DNA from: PSRI01 sp041484195
GTDB taxonomy: Bacteria; Bacteroidota; Bacteroidia; Chitinophagales; Chitinophagaceae
Length of the DNA stretch: 64,000 nt
Assembly (NCBI GenBank): GCA_041484195.1
Contig: JBGPHC010000009.1
Span: 62,001 to 126,000, forward strand
Direction: 5' to 3'
The notes beneath the pieces were generated by a model. The model saw only the letters and a list, made by a program, of their open reading frames with translations, ran no database searches and had not been told where the DNA came from. Below are positions 50,544 to 60,063 of this stretch, piece by piece. Position 1 is the first letter of the stretch. Every line of letters begins with the position of its first letter. The position numbers and the translations under genes were made by a program.

Positions 50544-53336
50544 ATGAGAAAACTGATCTTTTTCGTCTGCCTCTTTCTTATTCCACCGCGGATAAACGCC
50601 CAGGGACTAAAGGAATTGAAATTGGGCGCCTCCTTTATTGTAGAAAATTTTAATTCGAATGACGGTGAAATTTTTCAAGCCTCCAGGAAACTTCCTCTCT
50701 TTAGCTATGAAATGAACCACATACTGTGGACATCCGGACAAAAGAATGATCATTTAGAAATATCCTGTTCCCCTGATCCGGATTTCTCTCCTGGCTTCAA
50801 AGCCATTGCAACACTCAGGAATATTTCAACCGACACAATAGAGATTTCCAATCTTGTACCTTTCGGCGCATCGGACTCGCAGGTGCATATTACCGGTAAG
50901 GGCGATGATGAACTTTCAAGAACCTGTCTATTCCTTCCGGGCAAAATCCCCGTTAATGTGATTTGTCCGGACAATGCATGGGAACTGGGCTATGGCAGTA
51001 TCCAACTGAATAATGACCGGAATGCCTGCGCGCTTGCAAGGAGAGAACCGAATAAGATTCAAAAGGGACAGAAAAAAAGATTCGAAACCATATTGTACCC
51101 GGGAGGTTCGGTAAGCTATGCGATATATGTCGACCTCTTTACCGGCGATTGGCAGGAAGGATTGAATCTGATTTTCAGGCAACGGTATTTATATGACCTG
51201 AAGACTTTTGACGATAGCCTCTTCAACCGAAAAGATTTGGAATGGATCCGTCATGCATATATTATCCGTCTCCTGATGGCGTGGGACAAATCCTATTTCG
51301 ACTACAAGGATAATAAGAATCATTTGAATGAGGATAGAGAAAAACAATTGTATGGAGGAGATGATGTGATTGGACTCTGGCCCACCTGGCCTTCACTCGG
51401 ACTCGATCAGAGAAATCAATTTGACTTGTTCCGCGATCTGCCGGGAGGTACAAGGCAAGTTCATAAGATGGCGATGGACCTTCGCAAATCGGGAACCAAA
51501 TTGTTCATCTGCTATAATCCATGGGACGAAAGCACCAGGAGCGAAGGTCATTTGGCGGGCCTCGCCAGCCTGATCCGGGCAACATCCGCCAATGGCGTGG
51601 TCCTGGACACCAGGGGATCTTCCAGCAGGGAATTGCAGCAGGCGGCAGATCAGGTGAGCCCCGGCGTTATTATGTACAGCGAGGGAATGGCCGTGGTGAA
51701 AGACATGCCTGGCATAGTAGCCGGCAGGGTGCACAATGCCCTGTATTATCCACCCATGCTGAATCTCAACAAATTCATCAAGCCGGAATTTGCCATATTC
51801 AGGGTAGCTGAATTGCAAAAAGAGCCTATTCAAAGGGAATTTGCCCTTGCATTTTTTAATGGATACGGTACAGAACTGAATATGTTTTCGCCCGGACAAC
51901 CGGCCTGGCTCCAGGATCAGTACAAATACCTCGGCAGAACTTCGCGGATCCTGCGCGAAAACAGTCCCAATTTCGTATCGCCAGGTTATACGCCGCTCAT
52001 TCAGACAAACGCAGACAGCATTTGGGTGAATCAATGGAAGGCTGGGGAAAAAACAGTTTACACCATTTACAGCATCATTCCCTCGGGATACAAAGGATAT
52101 TTGTTCAGGGTGCTGCCAAACGAGGGCTTTCATTTCGTGGATCTCTGGCATCACCGCGTGTTACAACCCAAAGGGATACACGACGGATGGTTTATAGAAG
52201 CGGAAACAGATGCATTTCACCGAAAATGGCTGGGCACCAATAACGAAGGGGCAGTGGATTGTGTAGCTCAATTGCCAATGCTGCTCCAATCCAGACTGAA
52301 TGGTGATGTGTTGAGCCTGCAAACTTCACGTGGAGGCCAGCTGAGAATATGGGCAGGTACGCCAGACTATTCCGGCAAGCCCCTGGAAATGAAGGCCGGC
52401 AATATCCAAATCCATCTGAGTGAATTCTTTGGAAGCTATGAGGGAGATTTTGTAATCCAGTTAATGGAGAATAATATTTTGTTGGATGAAAATATTGTGA
52501 CGATTCCTCCCGGAACCCCCAGGAGAATGACGCCTCGTCTCACAAAGCTTCGGTCAAAGGTGAATGCCGGAAGTTTGGAGGACCTTGTAAGGATCCCTGC
52601 CGGAAAATTCATTTTCAAAGAGTCCCATGGGGATGAATTCATTCCATATCCAAAGCAGGATGTGGATAGTAGTTTTGATATGCCTTCATTCTATATGGAC
52701 AAATATCCAGTGACTAATATTCAGTTCAGGAAATTCCTGCAAGCTTCCAAATACCGGCCTTCGGACACCAGTAATTTTTTGAAGCATTGGAAGAATGGAA
52801 GAATTCCCAGGGGTGAGGAAAACTTTCCGGTTGTATATGTGAGTTATGAAGACGCACGAGCATATTCAAAATGGTCGGGTAAAAATCTCCCTACTGAACT
52901 GGAATGGCAGTATGCGGCCCAGACTGTCGCCTTGAATGAGTGGCCCTGGAAGCAAACAACTCCGGTTACAAGAAAGGAGCAACAGATAACCGAAACATTG
53001 ACGGTGACTTCAATTGATGGAATTGATTCTTCATACTGGAATCTGGGTCATGGAATTTTGTACGCAGTGGGTAAATATCCTAAGGGTGCAAATCCCAATG
53101 GCCTGCAGGATCTGGTAGGTTCTGTGTGGCAGATGACCAATGACCTGTATTTGTGCGGTCCATACCGCTACATCATTATGAAAGGAGGGAGTTATTTCAA
53201 TCCTTCCTCAAGCTGGTGGTATGTTCAGGGAGGTCCACGTGAATTGAATTACCGGCAATACCTCTTGCGGGTATCACAGGGTTTTGAAAGAAATGCGACA
53301 GTTGGATTCAGGTGTATGCTTCCGGGGAATGATTAA
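50544..53336 (+). CDS. Exported protein: TIM-barrel glycosidase-like region fused to FGE-like (SUMF1/EgtB/PvdO) domain
   Basis: The 930-residue protein has a signal peptide (LIFFVCLFLIPPRINAQ). Residues about 25-210 form a beta-rich domain. About 220-520 look like an alpha/beta barrel: IGLWPTWPSLG, TKLFICYNPWD, ANGVVLDTRGSSS and VIMYSEGMAVV have the spacing of glycoside-hydrolase strands with acidic ends. About 520-670 are beta-sandwich-like. About 680-925 are an FGE-sulfatase domain (VRIPAGKFIF, YMDKYPVTNIQFRKFL, NLPTELEWQYAA, LQDLVGSVWQMTNDL, IIMKGGSYFN). The two catalytic cysteines of formylglycine-generating enzyme are absent after the GGS, so it is probably a binding module, perhaps for glycans. 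Function unknown. Confidence 0.75.
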   Translation: MRKLIFFVCLFLIPPRINAQGLKELKLGASFIVENFNSNDGEIFQASRKLPLFSYEMNHILWTSGQKNDHLEISCSPDPDFSPGFKAIATLRNISTDTIEISNLVPFGASDSQVHITGKGDDELSRTCLFLPGKIPVNVICPDNAWELGYGSIQLNNDRNACALARREPNKIQKGQKKRFETILYPGGSVSYAIYVDLFTGDWQEGLNLIFRQRYLYDLKTFDDSLFNRKDLEWIRHAYIIRLLMAWDKSYFDYKDNKNHLNEDREKQLYGGDDVIGLWPTWPSLGLDQRNQFDLFRDLPGGTRQVHKMAMDLRKSGTKLFICYNPWDESTRSEGHLAGLASLIRATSANGVVLDTRGSSSRELQQAADQVSPGVIMYSEGMAVVKDMPGIVAGRVHNALYYPPMLNLNKFIKPEFAIFRVAELQKEPIQREFALAFFNGYGTELNMFSPGQPAWLQDQYKYLGRTSRILRENSPNFVSPGYTPLIQTNADSIWVNQWKAGEKTVYTIYSIIPSGYKGYLFRVLPNEGFHFVDLWHHRVLQPKGIHDGWFIEAETDAFHRKWLGTNNEGAVDCVAQLPMLLQSRLNGDVLSLQTSRGGQLRIWAGTPDYSGKPLEMKAGNIQIHLSEFFGSYEGDFVIQLMENNILLDENIVTIPPGTPRRMTPRLTKLRSKVNAGSLEDLVRIPAGKFIFKESHGDEFIPYPKQDVDSSFDMPSFYMDKYPVTNIQFRKFLQASKYRPSDTSNFLKHWKNGRIPRGEENFPVVYVSYEDARAYSKWSGKNLPTELEWQYAAQTVALNEWPWKQTTPVTRKEQQITETLTVTSIDGIDSSYWNLGHGILYAVGKYPKGANPNGLQDLVGSVWQMTNDLYLCGPYRYIIMKGGSYFNPSSSWWYVQGGPRELNYRQYLLRVSQGFERNATVGFRCMLPGND

Positions 53337-53360
53337 TTTTAGGTTTGAAACAAATCAGGC

Positions 53361-53705
53361 ATGACGATTTATGGTATTCCGGGCTGTGATTCAACGAAAA
53401 TGGCCTTGCGATGGCTGAAGAAAAACAAGTTACAATTTGAATTTCATGACTACAAACTATCAGGCATAAGCGCCGATAGACTTCAGGAATGGGCAGAGCA
53501 GGTTGGTTGGGAAACCCTACTCAACAGGAAAAGCGCTACCTGGAGGGGCCTGCTCGCGGAAGAGCAGTCGAAAGCCAATAGTCAGGCAGGCGCGATCGAA
53601 TTGATGGTGAAGAATACCAGCCTGATCAAGAGGCCTCTGATTGAACACAGAGGTAAAATAATGGTGGGTCTCGATACAGACCTATATAACAAGAAATTGA
53701 TTTGA
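53361..53705 (+). CDS. ArsC/Spx-family protein (YffB-like)
   Basis: The 114-residue protein has the ArsC thioredoxin-like fold. The start YGIPGCDSTKMALRWLKKN holds Cys9 in the family position but without the CxxC or arsenate-site pattern. FEFHDYKLSGISADRLQEW and LIKRPLIEHRGKIMVGLD follow, the latter with the family's conserved Arg-Pro. It is of the YffB kind rather than a true arsenate reductase, as no ars genes adjoin. The role, perhaps glutathione- or thiol-dependent reduction, is not established. Confidence 0.88.
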   Translation: MTIYGIPGCDSTKMALRWLKKNKLQFEFHDYKLSGISADRLQEWAEQVGWETLLNRKSATWRGLLAEEQSKANSQAGAIELMVKNTSLIKRPLIEHRGKIMVGLDTDLYNKKLI

Positions 53706-53756
53706 ACCTGGCCAGGAGCCATTTTGGAACAATTGAATAGGCATTATTTAAGATTT

Positions 53757-54257
53757 ATGAAAATGAGCAAGGAGACATTTGAAAATTCTATCCAGGCAGG
53801 CATACATCTGAAATTGCTGAGATTGGCAGGTAACTGGCAAGGTACTTCGCGCACATGGTTTGAAGAGGGGGTCCTGGCCGATGAATCTCCCATGCGCGGA
53901 ACTATAAAGTCAGTATTGGGAGGCAGGTTCATCCTGCATGAATATGAGGGCACCATGATGGGCAAGCCCTTCGAAGGAATTGCAATCTATGGATACCATA
54001 TCGACAGCGGAAAATTTCAATCTGCCTGGGTTGACAGTTTTCACATGGGTACCGGCATCATGTCTGCGCAGGCCGATCGTAATAAAGAATATTTCTCTGT
54101 TCTTGGATCCTATAGTGCAGGAGAAGAGGAATGGGGATGGCGTACTGAATTTGAATGGGCGAACCAGAACGAATTAGTCATTACTGCATATAATATTAGC
54201 CCCGGAGGAATAGAATCCAAAGCCGTTGAAACCAGGTATTCCAGGATCCCTTCCTGA
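53757..54257 (+). CDS. DUF1579 family protein
   Basis: From ATG 53757 the protein has 166 residues; an in-frame TTG at 53724 would add 11. It shows the DUF1579 lipocalin-like pattern: LRLAGNWQGTSRTWFEEG, MRGTIKSVLGGRFILHEYEGTMMGKPFEGIAIYGYH and KFQSAWVDSFHMGTG. No signal peptide is seen, so it is probably cytosolic. The function of the family is not known; the barrel could bind a small ligand. Confidence 0.85.
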   Translation: MKMSKETFENSIQAGIHLKLLRLAGNWQGTSRTWFEEGVLADESPMRGTIKSVLGGRFILHEYEGTMMGKPFEGIAIYGYHIDSGKFQSAWVDSFHMGTGIMSAQADRNKEYFSVLGSYSAGEEEWGWRTEFEWANQNELVITAYNISPGGIESKAVETRYSRIPS

Positions 54258-54371
54258 TCCGGTCACCTGATTTAACCACGTGAAAACCAATTATCTTAGT
54301 TAAGATTCCGACTCCTTTCTTTGTCATTACGTCTCTCTCAAATCAAAAAATAATTCCTAAAAAGTTAATTA

Positions 54372-54400
54372 AACGTTTGTTTAAATCAAACAAGTGTTTA
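54372..54400. promoter_or_regulatory. Operator of the TetR-tolC-emrAB efflux operon
   Basis: A 29-bp dyad runs from AAAC at 54372 to GTTT at 54400, with inner arms TTTGTTT and AAACAA. Eleven of fourteen opposed base pairs match. It covers the -33 element and the spacer of the promoter, a repressor position. The TetR gene immediately downstream is the likely binder. Confidence 0.75.
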
Positions 54401-54407
54401 ACTTCGT
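54377..54407 (+). promoter_or_regulatory. Promoter of the TetR-tolC-emrAB operon
   Basis: TTTG (54377-54380), 19 bases and TAACTTCG (54400-54407) match the Bacteroidota consensus with one mismatch. Transcription would begin about 10-15 bases before ATG 54425. Confidence 0.65.
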
Positions 54408-54424
54408 GCCCGCAAATTTCTTTT

Positions 54425-55051
54425 ATGACAGACAAAAAAACAGAAATCCTTCTAACGGCCGAAGAACTTTTCGCCGAAAAAGGATTTGACGGCACTTCGG
54501 TCAGAGATATAGCTCAACATGCGGGCGTGAACCTGGCGATGATATCCTATTATTTTGGCTCCAAGGAAAAATTGCTCGAAGCGTTGCTAGAATACAGGTC
54601 CGACTACACTTTTAGTACCCTGGAAGAGTTAAATAAGGACCAATCACTGAACCCCTGGGATAAAATAGACCGGCTCGTGGATTTCTACGTGGAAAAGTTC
54701 ATCAACAACAATAAGGTTTACAATATCATCAGTGTTCAATCCAGCAAATTAAGTTCTCCGGAGATCAAAGAACTGATCACCAAAATGAAACTCAGGAATC
54801 TGGATCAAATCAGGAAGATCATCCAGGATGGACAGAAGAAAAAGTTTTTCCGAAAAGTAGATATAGAGTTTACCATGGGTAGTGTGATGGGAACCATTTC
54901 TCAATTAACCCTTTCAAAAAATTTTTATTGCAGCCTCATGAATATTGACAAGACGGATGAAGAAGCCTACCGCAAAAAAGTCATACTTCGGCTTAAAACT
55001 CATTTGAAGCAATTACTGAGAGCGCATTTAGACATCAGAAACGAAGCATAA
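54425..55051 (+). CDS. TetR-family repressor of the efflux operon
   Basis: From ATG 54425 the protein has 208 residues. The helix-turn-helix is EILLTAEELFAEKGFDGTSVRDIAQHAGVNLAMISYYFGSKEKLLEAL (about residues 7-54). The C-terminal half is helical and charged, for ligand binding and dimerisation. An upstream in-frame TTG at 54377 would lie in the promoter and is rejected. It starts the transcript with tolC-like, emrA-like and emrB-like genes (12 bases to the next gene) and probably represses it through the dyad at 54372. The inducing compound is unknown. Confidence 0.9.
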   Translation: MTDKKTEILLTAEELFAEKGFDGTSVRDIAQHAGVNLAMISYYFGSKEKLLEALLEYRSDYTFSTLEELNKDQSLNPWDKIDRLVDFYVEKFINNNKVYNIISVQSSKLSSPEIKELITKMKLRNLDQIRKIIQDGQKKKFFRKVDIEFTMGSVMGTISQLTLSKNFYCSLMNIDKTDEEAYRKKVILRLKTHLKQLLRAHLDIRNEA

Positions 55052-55062
55052 AAAGAACAAGC

Positions 55063-56397
55063 ATGAAAAAGCAGTCAGGGATTGTTTTCCTATGGCTTAT
55101 CACCGGAATGTTTGCATCGGGCCAGACCAGAACAATCAAGCTGGATGAAGCCATCCAACTGGGGATCCAAAACAGCAGGCAGCTAAAACTGTCACAACAG
55201 AAAATTGACGAAGCCTTAACGAAAGTAGAACAAGCCAGGCAATTGACATTGCCTACTGCCAAATGGAGCGCGGGTTATAGCCACGCACTGATGCTGGCCA
55301 AGAAATTCAATTTCCCCAGCACAGGCGGCCAGGCGCCGAAAGCCTTGGAATTTCCATTCGATCTGACACTATACCAGTCCACCCTCAGCATCAGCGAACC
55401 CATATTTGCAGGTAATCAAATACGTTATGCGAAACAGTCGGCTGACCTGCTGGTAAAAATGAGCCGGCTCGATTCCGATAAAGACAAGGATGAAGCGGTA
55501 TATACCATCATTGATGCCTACATCAACTATTACAAGATTCAACAGAGCCAGAAAGTCGCGGCACAGAACCTCGAAGATGTAGACAGCAGGCTCACCGAAA
55601 TCAGGAAATATGAGACGCAGGGATTGGCCACCCGGAATGACGTGCTTAGGTTTCAGGTGCAGAAATCCAATATCCAGCTCACGGTTTTCGAACTCGAAAG
55701 CAACAGAAAGATCGCCAATTATAGTCTGAACATCTTGTTGGGATTGCCAGACAGCACCGGCCTGAAAGTGGAAGACCTGAGCCATGAACTCGATTTAAAT
55801 ATCCCCTTTGAGGACTGGCTGCGGCAAGCGCTCACGGATCGCAAGGAATTGGGTTCATTTGTTTACCAAAATCAATTGGACAGCATGGATATCAAAAAGA
55901 TCAGGGATGGGAAACTTCCCACCCTGGGCCTGGGCGGAAGCCTTTATTATATAAACCCTTCCAAGGACTTCATTCCCAAATCCGGCAGCTTCCTCGCTCC
56001 ATTTGTAATTGGGTTGAATTTGAGCTGGGACATCTCCAGCTTATACAAGACCCGGCAAAAGCTTCAGGAAGCGAAGATTCAGCAACAGGAATTGGCCACG
56101 AAGCGGGATGCATTCACTGATGCTATAAAGACGGAAGTGTATGCAGACTATATGAAATACCAGCAGGCCTTGCAAAGGATCGGTGTATTGGAAGAATCAG
56201 TTGTTGAAGCCACCGAAAATGAAAGGATCATGCTATCGAAATTCCGCAACAACCTTGCTACCACTGCCGACCAGATCGATGCATTGACAATCCTGTATGG
56301 CCAGCGCATTAGCCTGGAACTGGCCAAGGCAGATGCAACACTGGCTTATTATAATCTCTTAAACGCTACCGGCCATATTCAACCGCAAACTCACTAA
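55063..56397 (+). CDS. TolC-family outer membrane efflux protein
   Basis: The 444-residue protein has a signal peptide (GIVFLWLITGMFASGQ) and the two TolC repeats: IKLDEAIQLGIQNSRQLKLSQQKIDEALTKVEQARQL at the start, and the second, about residues 240-440, ending in the coiled KFRNNLATTADQIDALTILYGQRISLELAKADATLAYYNLLNATG. It forms the trimeric outer-membrane channel of a tripartite pump. It lies between the TetR gene and the emrA-like gene, so it is the pump's dedicated exit duct. Confidence 0.94.
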   Translation: MKKQSGIVFLWLITGMFASGQTRTIKLDEAIQLGIQNSRQLKLSQQKIDEALTKVEQARQLTLPTAKWSAGYSHALMLAKKFNFPSTGGQAPKALEFPFDLTLYQSTLSISEPIFAGNQIRYAKQSADLLVKMSRLDSDKDKDEAVYTIIDAYINYYKIQQSQKVAAQNLEDVDSRLTEIRKYETQGLATRNDVLRFQVQKSNIQLTVFELESNRKIANYSLNILLGLPDSTGLKVEDLSHELDLNIPFEDWLRQALTDRKELGSFVYQNQLDSMDIKKIRDGKLPTLGLGGSLYYINPSKDFIPKSGSFLAPFVIGLNLSWDISSLYKTRQKLQEAKIQQQELATKRDAFTDAIKTEVYADYMKYQQALQRIGVLEESVVEATENERIMLSKFRNNLATTADQIDALTILYGQRISLELAKADATLAYYNLLNATGHIQPQTH

Positions 56398-56422
56398 ATA
56401 AGTAGCAATAAAAGTAATCTGT

Positions 56423-57469
56423 ATGAGCGATCAAAAAAAGAAGGGAAAGGGGAAAAAGATCATCTTCCCGATCATCCTGGCACTCGTGTTAATTGGGGCG
56501 TTGGTCTTTACGCTGAGGGAATATATCTATTTCCAAAGCCATGAAGTTACCGACAATGCTCAGGTGGATGCCGATATCAGCCCGGTCATCGCCAGGGTCA
56601 GTGGTTACGTTAAGGAAATAAGATTTGCCGATAACCAGTTCGTGAAAGCGGGCGACACACTCGCCATTTTGGACGACCGGGACTACCGGATAAAGTTGCA
56701 GCAAACCCAAGCCATGCTAATTTCTGCCCGGCAATCCGTGAATGTGTCACAGTATGCCGTAACCGAAGCCAAGGCAAATATCGCCACCGCTCAGGCAAAT
56801 ATCGATGCGGCTAAAGTCAGGCTTTGGAAGGCCACTGAAGACTTTAACCGATATAAAAACCTTTATGATGATCATGTCATCACCAAGGCCCAGTTTGATG
56901 CCGTAGTAGCTGAAAAGGAATCCGCTGAAGCCAATGTAGCCGCCGTTCAAAGTCAGGTGCTCGTCATAAACAGGCGCGTGAGCACTAATGAACAACAAGT
57001 ACAGGCAACCGCTTCCAATATCGCCAGCCGGCAGGCCGATGTTGATTTTGCCAAACTGCAGCTATCTTATACCGTGCTAATTTCTCCTTCGGACGGGATT
57101 GCCTCCAAAAGAAATATCCAGGTAGGGCAATTGGTGCAGGCGGGACAGCCATTGCTAGCCATCGTGAACGAAAAAAACCTCTATATAACTGCCAATTTCA
57201 AAGAGACCCAAATGGAACATTTGAAAACAGGTGATAAGGTTGACCTGGTGGTGGACGCGTTTCCTCACAAAACCATCCAGGGAATCGTACAATCCTTTGC
57301 CGGAGCAACGGGCGCGAAATTTTCACTGCTCCCTCCCGACAATGCCACAGGAAATTTTGTGAAAGTAGTGCAGCGCGTGCCGGTACGCATCAACCTGGAG
57401 TCTGATTCAGCTTTCAAGATGCTTTTGCGCCCAGGTATGAGCGTAAAGGTTGTGGTACACACCAAATGA
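56423..57469 (+). CDS. HlyD/EmrA-family periplasmic adaptor
   Basis: The 348-residue protein has one N-terminal membrane anchor (KIIFPIILALVLIGALVFTL), a split lipoyl domain (NAQVDADISPVIARVSGYVKEIRF and LISPSDGIASKRNIQVGQLV) around a long coiled coil (residues about 95-205), and a beta-barrel end domain. This is the EmrA type used with DHA2 transporters. It connects the inner-membrane EmrB-like pump to the TolC protein encoded just upstream. Confidence 0.94.
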   Translation: MSDQKKKGKGKKIIFPIILALVLIGALVFTLREYIYFQSHEVTDNAQVDADISPVIARVSGYVKEIRFADNQFVKAGDTLAILDDRDYRIKLQQTQAMLISARQSVNVSQYAVTEAKANIATAQANIDAAKVRLWKATEDFNRYKNLYDDHVITKAQFDAVVAEKESAEANVAAVQSQVLVINRRVSTNEQQVQATASNIASRQADVDFAKLQLSYTVLISPSDGIASKRNIQVGQLVQAGQPLLAIVNEKNLYITANFKETQMEHLKTGDKVDLVVDAFPHKTIQGIVQSFAGATGAKFSLLPPDNATGNFVKVVQRVPVRINLESDSAFKMLLRPGMSVKVVVHTK

Positions 57470-57516
57470 TCACGGGTCTTTTGCAATGAATTATTTGAGT
57501 AAAAAAATGTCGCCTC

Positions 57517-59064
57517 ATGGCTGAACATGGAATTCGGAAATGGATCATCACATTAACGGTAATCACTGCTTCTCTCCTGGAATTGATTGATACCACAATC
57601 GTGAATGTGGCCCTGCCCCAGATCATGGGTAACCTGGGCGCCACATTGGAAGATGCCGGTTGGGTGGTGACAAGCTATGCCGTAGCCAACGTGATCATCT
57701 TACCCATGTCGGGATGGCTGGGTGATCGTTTTGGAAGAAAGAATTATTTCATCACCTCCATACTGGTTTTTACATTCGCATCATTCCTTTGCGGGAATGC
57801 GCATAGCCTCACAGAACTCGTCGCTTTCAGAATTCTGCAGGGACTTGCCGGCGGGGGATTGCTCTCGACGGCTCAAGCAATTCTCATGGAAACATGGCCC
57901 CGAGAAGAATTAGGTATGGCTACAGCTCTGTTTGGTCTCGGTGCGGTCGTGGGCCCCACAGTAGGTCCCACCATTGGAGGATATATCACGGATCATTTCA
58001 GTTGGCCCTGGATTTTTTATGTGAATATTCCAATTGGCGCCATAGCCGCATTCTTTGTCTCCACATTTGTACGAGAATCGCCCAAATATGCAAAGGGCAA
58101 ACCTATTGACTGGTGGGGGATAATACTTTTAGCCATAAGTGTGGGTAGTCTGCAGGTGGTATTGGAAAAAGGCGAATCTGAAGACTGGCTTTCCACACCC
58201 TATATTTCTGCTCTTGCTCTATCCACAGTACTCGCGGCCGTTGGTTTTATATGGAGAGAACTGAGCACTGATCATCCGGTTGTGAATTTCAAAATATTAA
58301 GATATAGAAGTTTCACCGTCGGCATTTTCACTTCCTTCGCGTTGGGATTCGCCCTTTATGGATCGGTATTCATTTTCCCGATATTCTGCCAGAATCTTCT
58401 GGGATTTTCTGCCCAACAAACAGGTGAGCTATTATTTCCCGGCGGTTTGGCCACTATCTGTATGATGCCTTTCGTGGGAGTGATGCTTAAAAGAGGCGTG
58501 CCAGGGCAGATATTGGCGACCGGAGGATTCATCCTGTTTTTTGTTTTCAGTCATATGATGTCTAATTCCAATTTAGAATCAGGTACTTCCGATTTCTTCT
58601 TCCCGCTGATTGTTAGAGGCATTGGAATGAGCATTCTCTTTGTGCCACTCACAACGCTGGCCATTCAGGACCTACATGGGAAAGACATCGGTCAGGGCAC
58701 AGGCCTGAACAATATGATGCGGCAGTTGGGGGGATCATTTGGAATCGCAATACTCACCACTCTCATCCACATAAAGAGTGGCGTCAACCGCAACCTCTTG
58801 CTCGAGCATATCAATTCATACAATCCCGCATACCAGGAAAGGTACCAGTACCTTTTCAACGGATTCATGGGCAAAGGATTCAATGCAAGCGATGCGCAGC
58901 AAATGGCCTATCGCGCCATTGAAGGAACTATTGCGCGTCAGACTATGCTGGTCACTTACAATGAGATCTACCTGTTGGTGGGATATTTTGTATTGTGTTG
59001 TATCCCGCTCGTGTACCTGCAGAAATTCAAGAGGAATGTGATGTTGCCTGCAGACGCGCACTAA
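57517..59064 (+). CDS. EmrB-like DHA2-family multidrug efflux MFS transporter
   Basis: The 515-residue protein has 14 predicted membrane segments. DHA2 signatures are present: LLELIDTTIVNVALPQIMGNLGA in helix 1, GWLGDRFGRKNYF between helices 2 and 3 (MFS motif A), and GLGAVVGPTVGPTIGGYI (motif C of drug-proton antiporters). It should export hydrophobic drugs or metabolites using the proton gradient, together with the adaptor and TolC protein encoded before it. It follows the adaptor gene by 47 bases and closes the operon. Confidence 0.95.
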   Translation: MAEHGIRKWIITLTVITASLLELIDTTIVNVALPQIMGNLGATLEDAGWVVTSYAVANVIILPMSGWLGDRFGRKNYFITSILVFTFASFLCGNAHSLTELVAFRILQGLAGGGLLSTAQAILMETWPREELGMATALFGLGAVVGPTVGPTIGGYITDHFSWPWIFYVNIPIGAIAAFFVSTFVRESPKYAKGKPIDWWGIILLAISVGSLQVVLEKGESEDWLSTPYISALALSTVLAAVGFIWRELSTDHPVVNFKILRYRSFTVGIFTSFALGFALYGSVFIFPIFCQNLLGFSAQQTGELLFPGGLATICMMPFVGVMLKRGVPGQILATGGFILFFVFSHMMSNSNLESGTSDFFFPLIVRGIGMSILFVPLTTLAIQDLHGKDIGQGTGLNNMMRQLGGSFGIAILTTLIHIKSGVNRNLLLEHINSYNPAYQERYQYLFNGFMGKGFNASDAQQMAYRAIEGTIARQTMLVTYNEIYLLVGYFVLCCIPLVYLQKFKRNVMLPADAH

Positions 59065-59191
59065 AATCTAGCAGGCAGCTCTGATAATTGGCGAAGTATT
59101 TCAGAGATCAAATGGGTTTATTTTCCGGGAATGGGAAGGATGCTCCCGCTGACCTTTTTTGGTTAGATTTGATGAACATAAAACATCCACA

Positions 59192-60010
59192 ATGTCATTT
59201 AAAGGGAAAACGGTTTTCATTACCGGCGCCAGTCGCGGAATTGGAAAAGCCATCGCGTTGAGATTGGCCAGAGAAGGTGCGAATATTGTAGTGGCTTCCA
59301 AATCGGTGGAAGAAAATCCGAAATTGGGTGGCACCATTTATTCCGCTGCCACCGAAATTGAACAGGCCGGTGGAAAGGCATTGCCCATACCCTGTGATAT
59401 CCGTTTCGAAGACCAGATTGAGTCCGCTGTAAAGAAGACCATTGAAACATTCGGTGGGATTGACATATTGGTGAACAATGCTTCGGCCATTTCGCTCACG
59501 CCCACAGAGCAAACGGAACCCAAACGATTCGACCTTATGCATTCCATCAATGTGAGAGGAACCTTCTTCGTGAGTAAGGCCTGCATTCCACATCTTCGCA
59601 AAGGAAACAATCCGCATATTCTCATGCTGTCGCCACCGCTGAATCTTCAGCCAAAATGGTTTGCCGGTCATCTCGCCTACACCATCAGTAAGTACAATAT
59701 GAGTATGATTGCCCTGGGCCTGGCAGCTGAATTGAAAAAAGACAAGATCGCTGCCAATGCGCTCTGGCCCAGGACTACGATCGCCACAGCCGCGGTTCAG
59801 AATCTCCTGGGAGGTGATGCCCTGATTAAGATGAGTAGAAAACCGGAAATAATCGCGGATGCCGCATATTATATTTTTTCAAAACCATCTGAAGAATGCA
59901 CCGGTAATTTTTTTATTGATGAGGACCTGCTTTCAAAAGAGGGGATTGCCGATCTGTCCCATTATTCCGTGGTCCCAGGTGCCCACTTATACACCGACCT
60001 TTTCGTATAA
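59192..60010 (+). CDS. SDR oxidoreductase, HSDL2-like
   Basis: From ATG 59192 the protein has 272 residues. It has the NAD(P) motif TGASRGIGKAIALRLA, the structural DILVNNASAI, and the active site SPPLNLQPKWFAGHLAYTISKYNMSM with Tyr and Lys of YxxxK. ANALWPRTTIATAAVQNLLGG and the lack of a sterol-carrier domain match the short bacterial relatives of human HSDL2. An upstream in-frame TTG (59159) was rejected. The substrate may be a hydroxyacyl-CoA or steroid-like compound; this is inferred from the subfamily only. Confidence 0.9.
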   Translation: MSFKGKTVFITGASRGIGKAIALRLAREGANIVVASKSVEENPKLGGTIYSAATEIEQAGGKALPIPCDIRFEDQIESAVKKTIETFGGIDILVNNASAISLTPTEQTEPKRFDLMHSINVRGTFFVSKACIPHLRKGNNPHILMLSPPLNLQPKWFAGHLAYTISKYNMSMIALGLAAELKKDKIAANALWPRTTIATAAVQNLLGGDALIKMSRKPEIIADAAYYIFSKPSEECTGNFFIDEDLLSKEGIADLSHYSVVPGAHLYTDLFV

Positions 60011-60037
60011 AAAAAATCCCGCATCCTTTACATGCGG
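60011..60037 (-). terminator. Intrinsic terminator after the small membrane protein gene
   Basis: On the minus strand CCGCAT, a 7-base loop and ATGCGG form a 6-bp stem followed by GA and a run of eight T. It lies just past the end of the gene at 60064-60426. It also lies immediately after the SDR gene on the other strand and may separate the two. Confidence 0.75.
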
Positions 60038-60063
60038 AACTCTTCTCAGGAAATCAGAAATAA

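Noticed and set aside
51393..52154. A 253-codon minus-strand frame inside the barrel/FGE fusion gene
   Set aside because: Antisense to a protein with continuous domain-like sequence; His/Cys-rich random-looking product.
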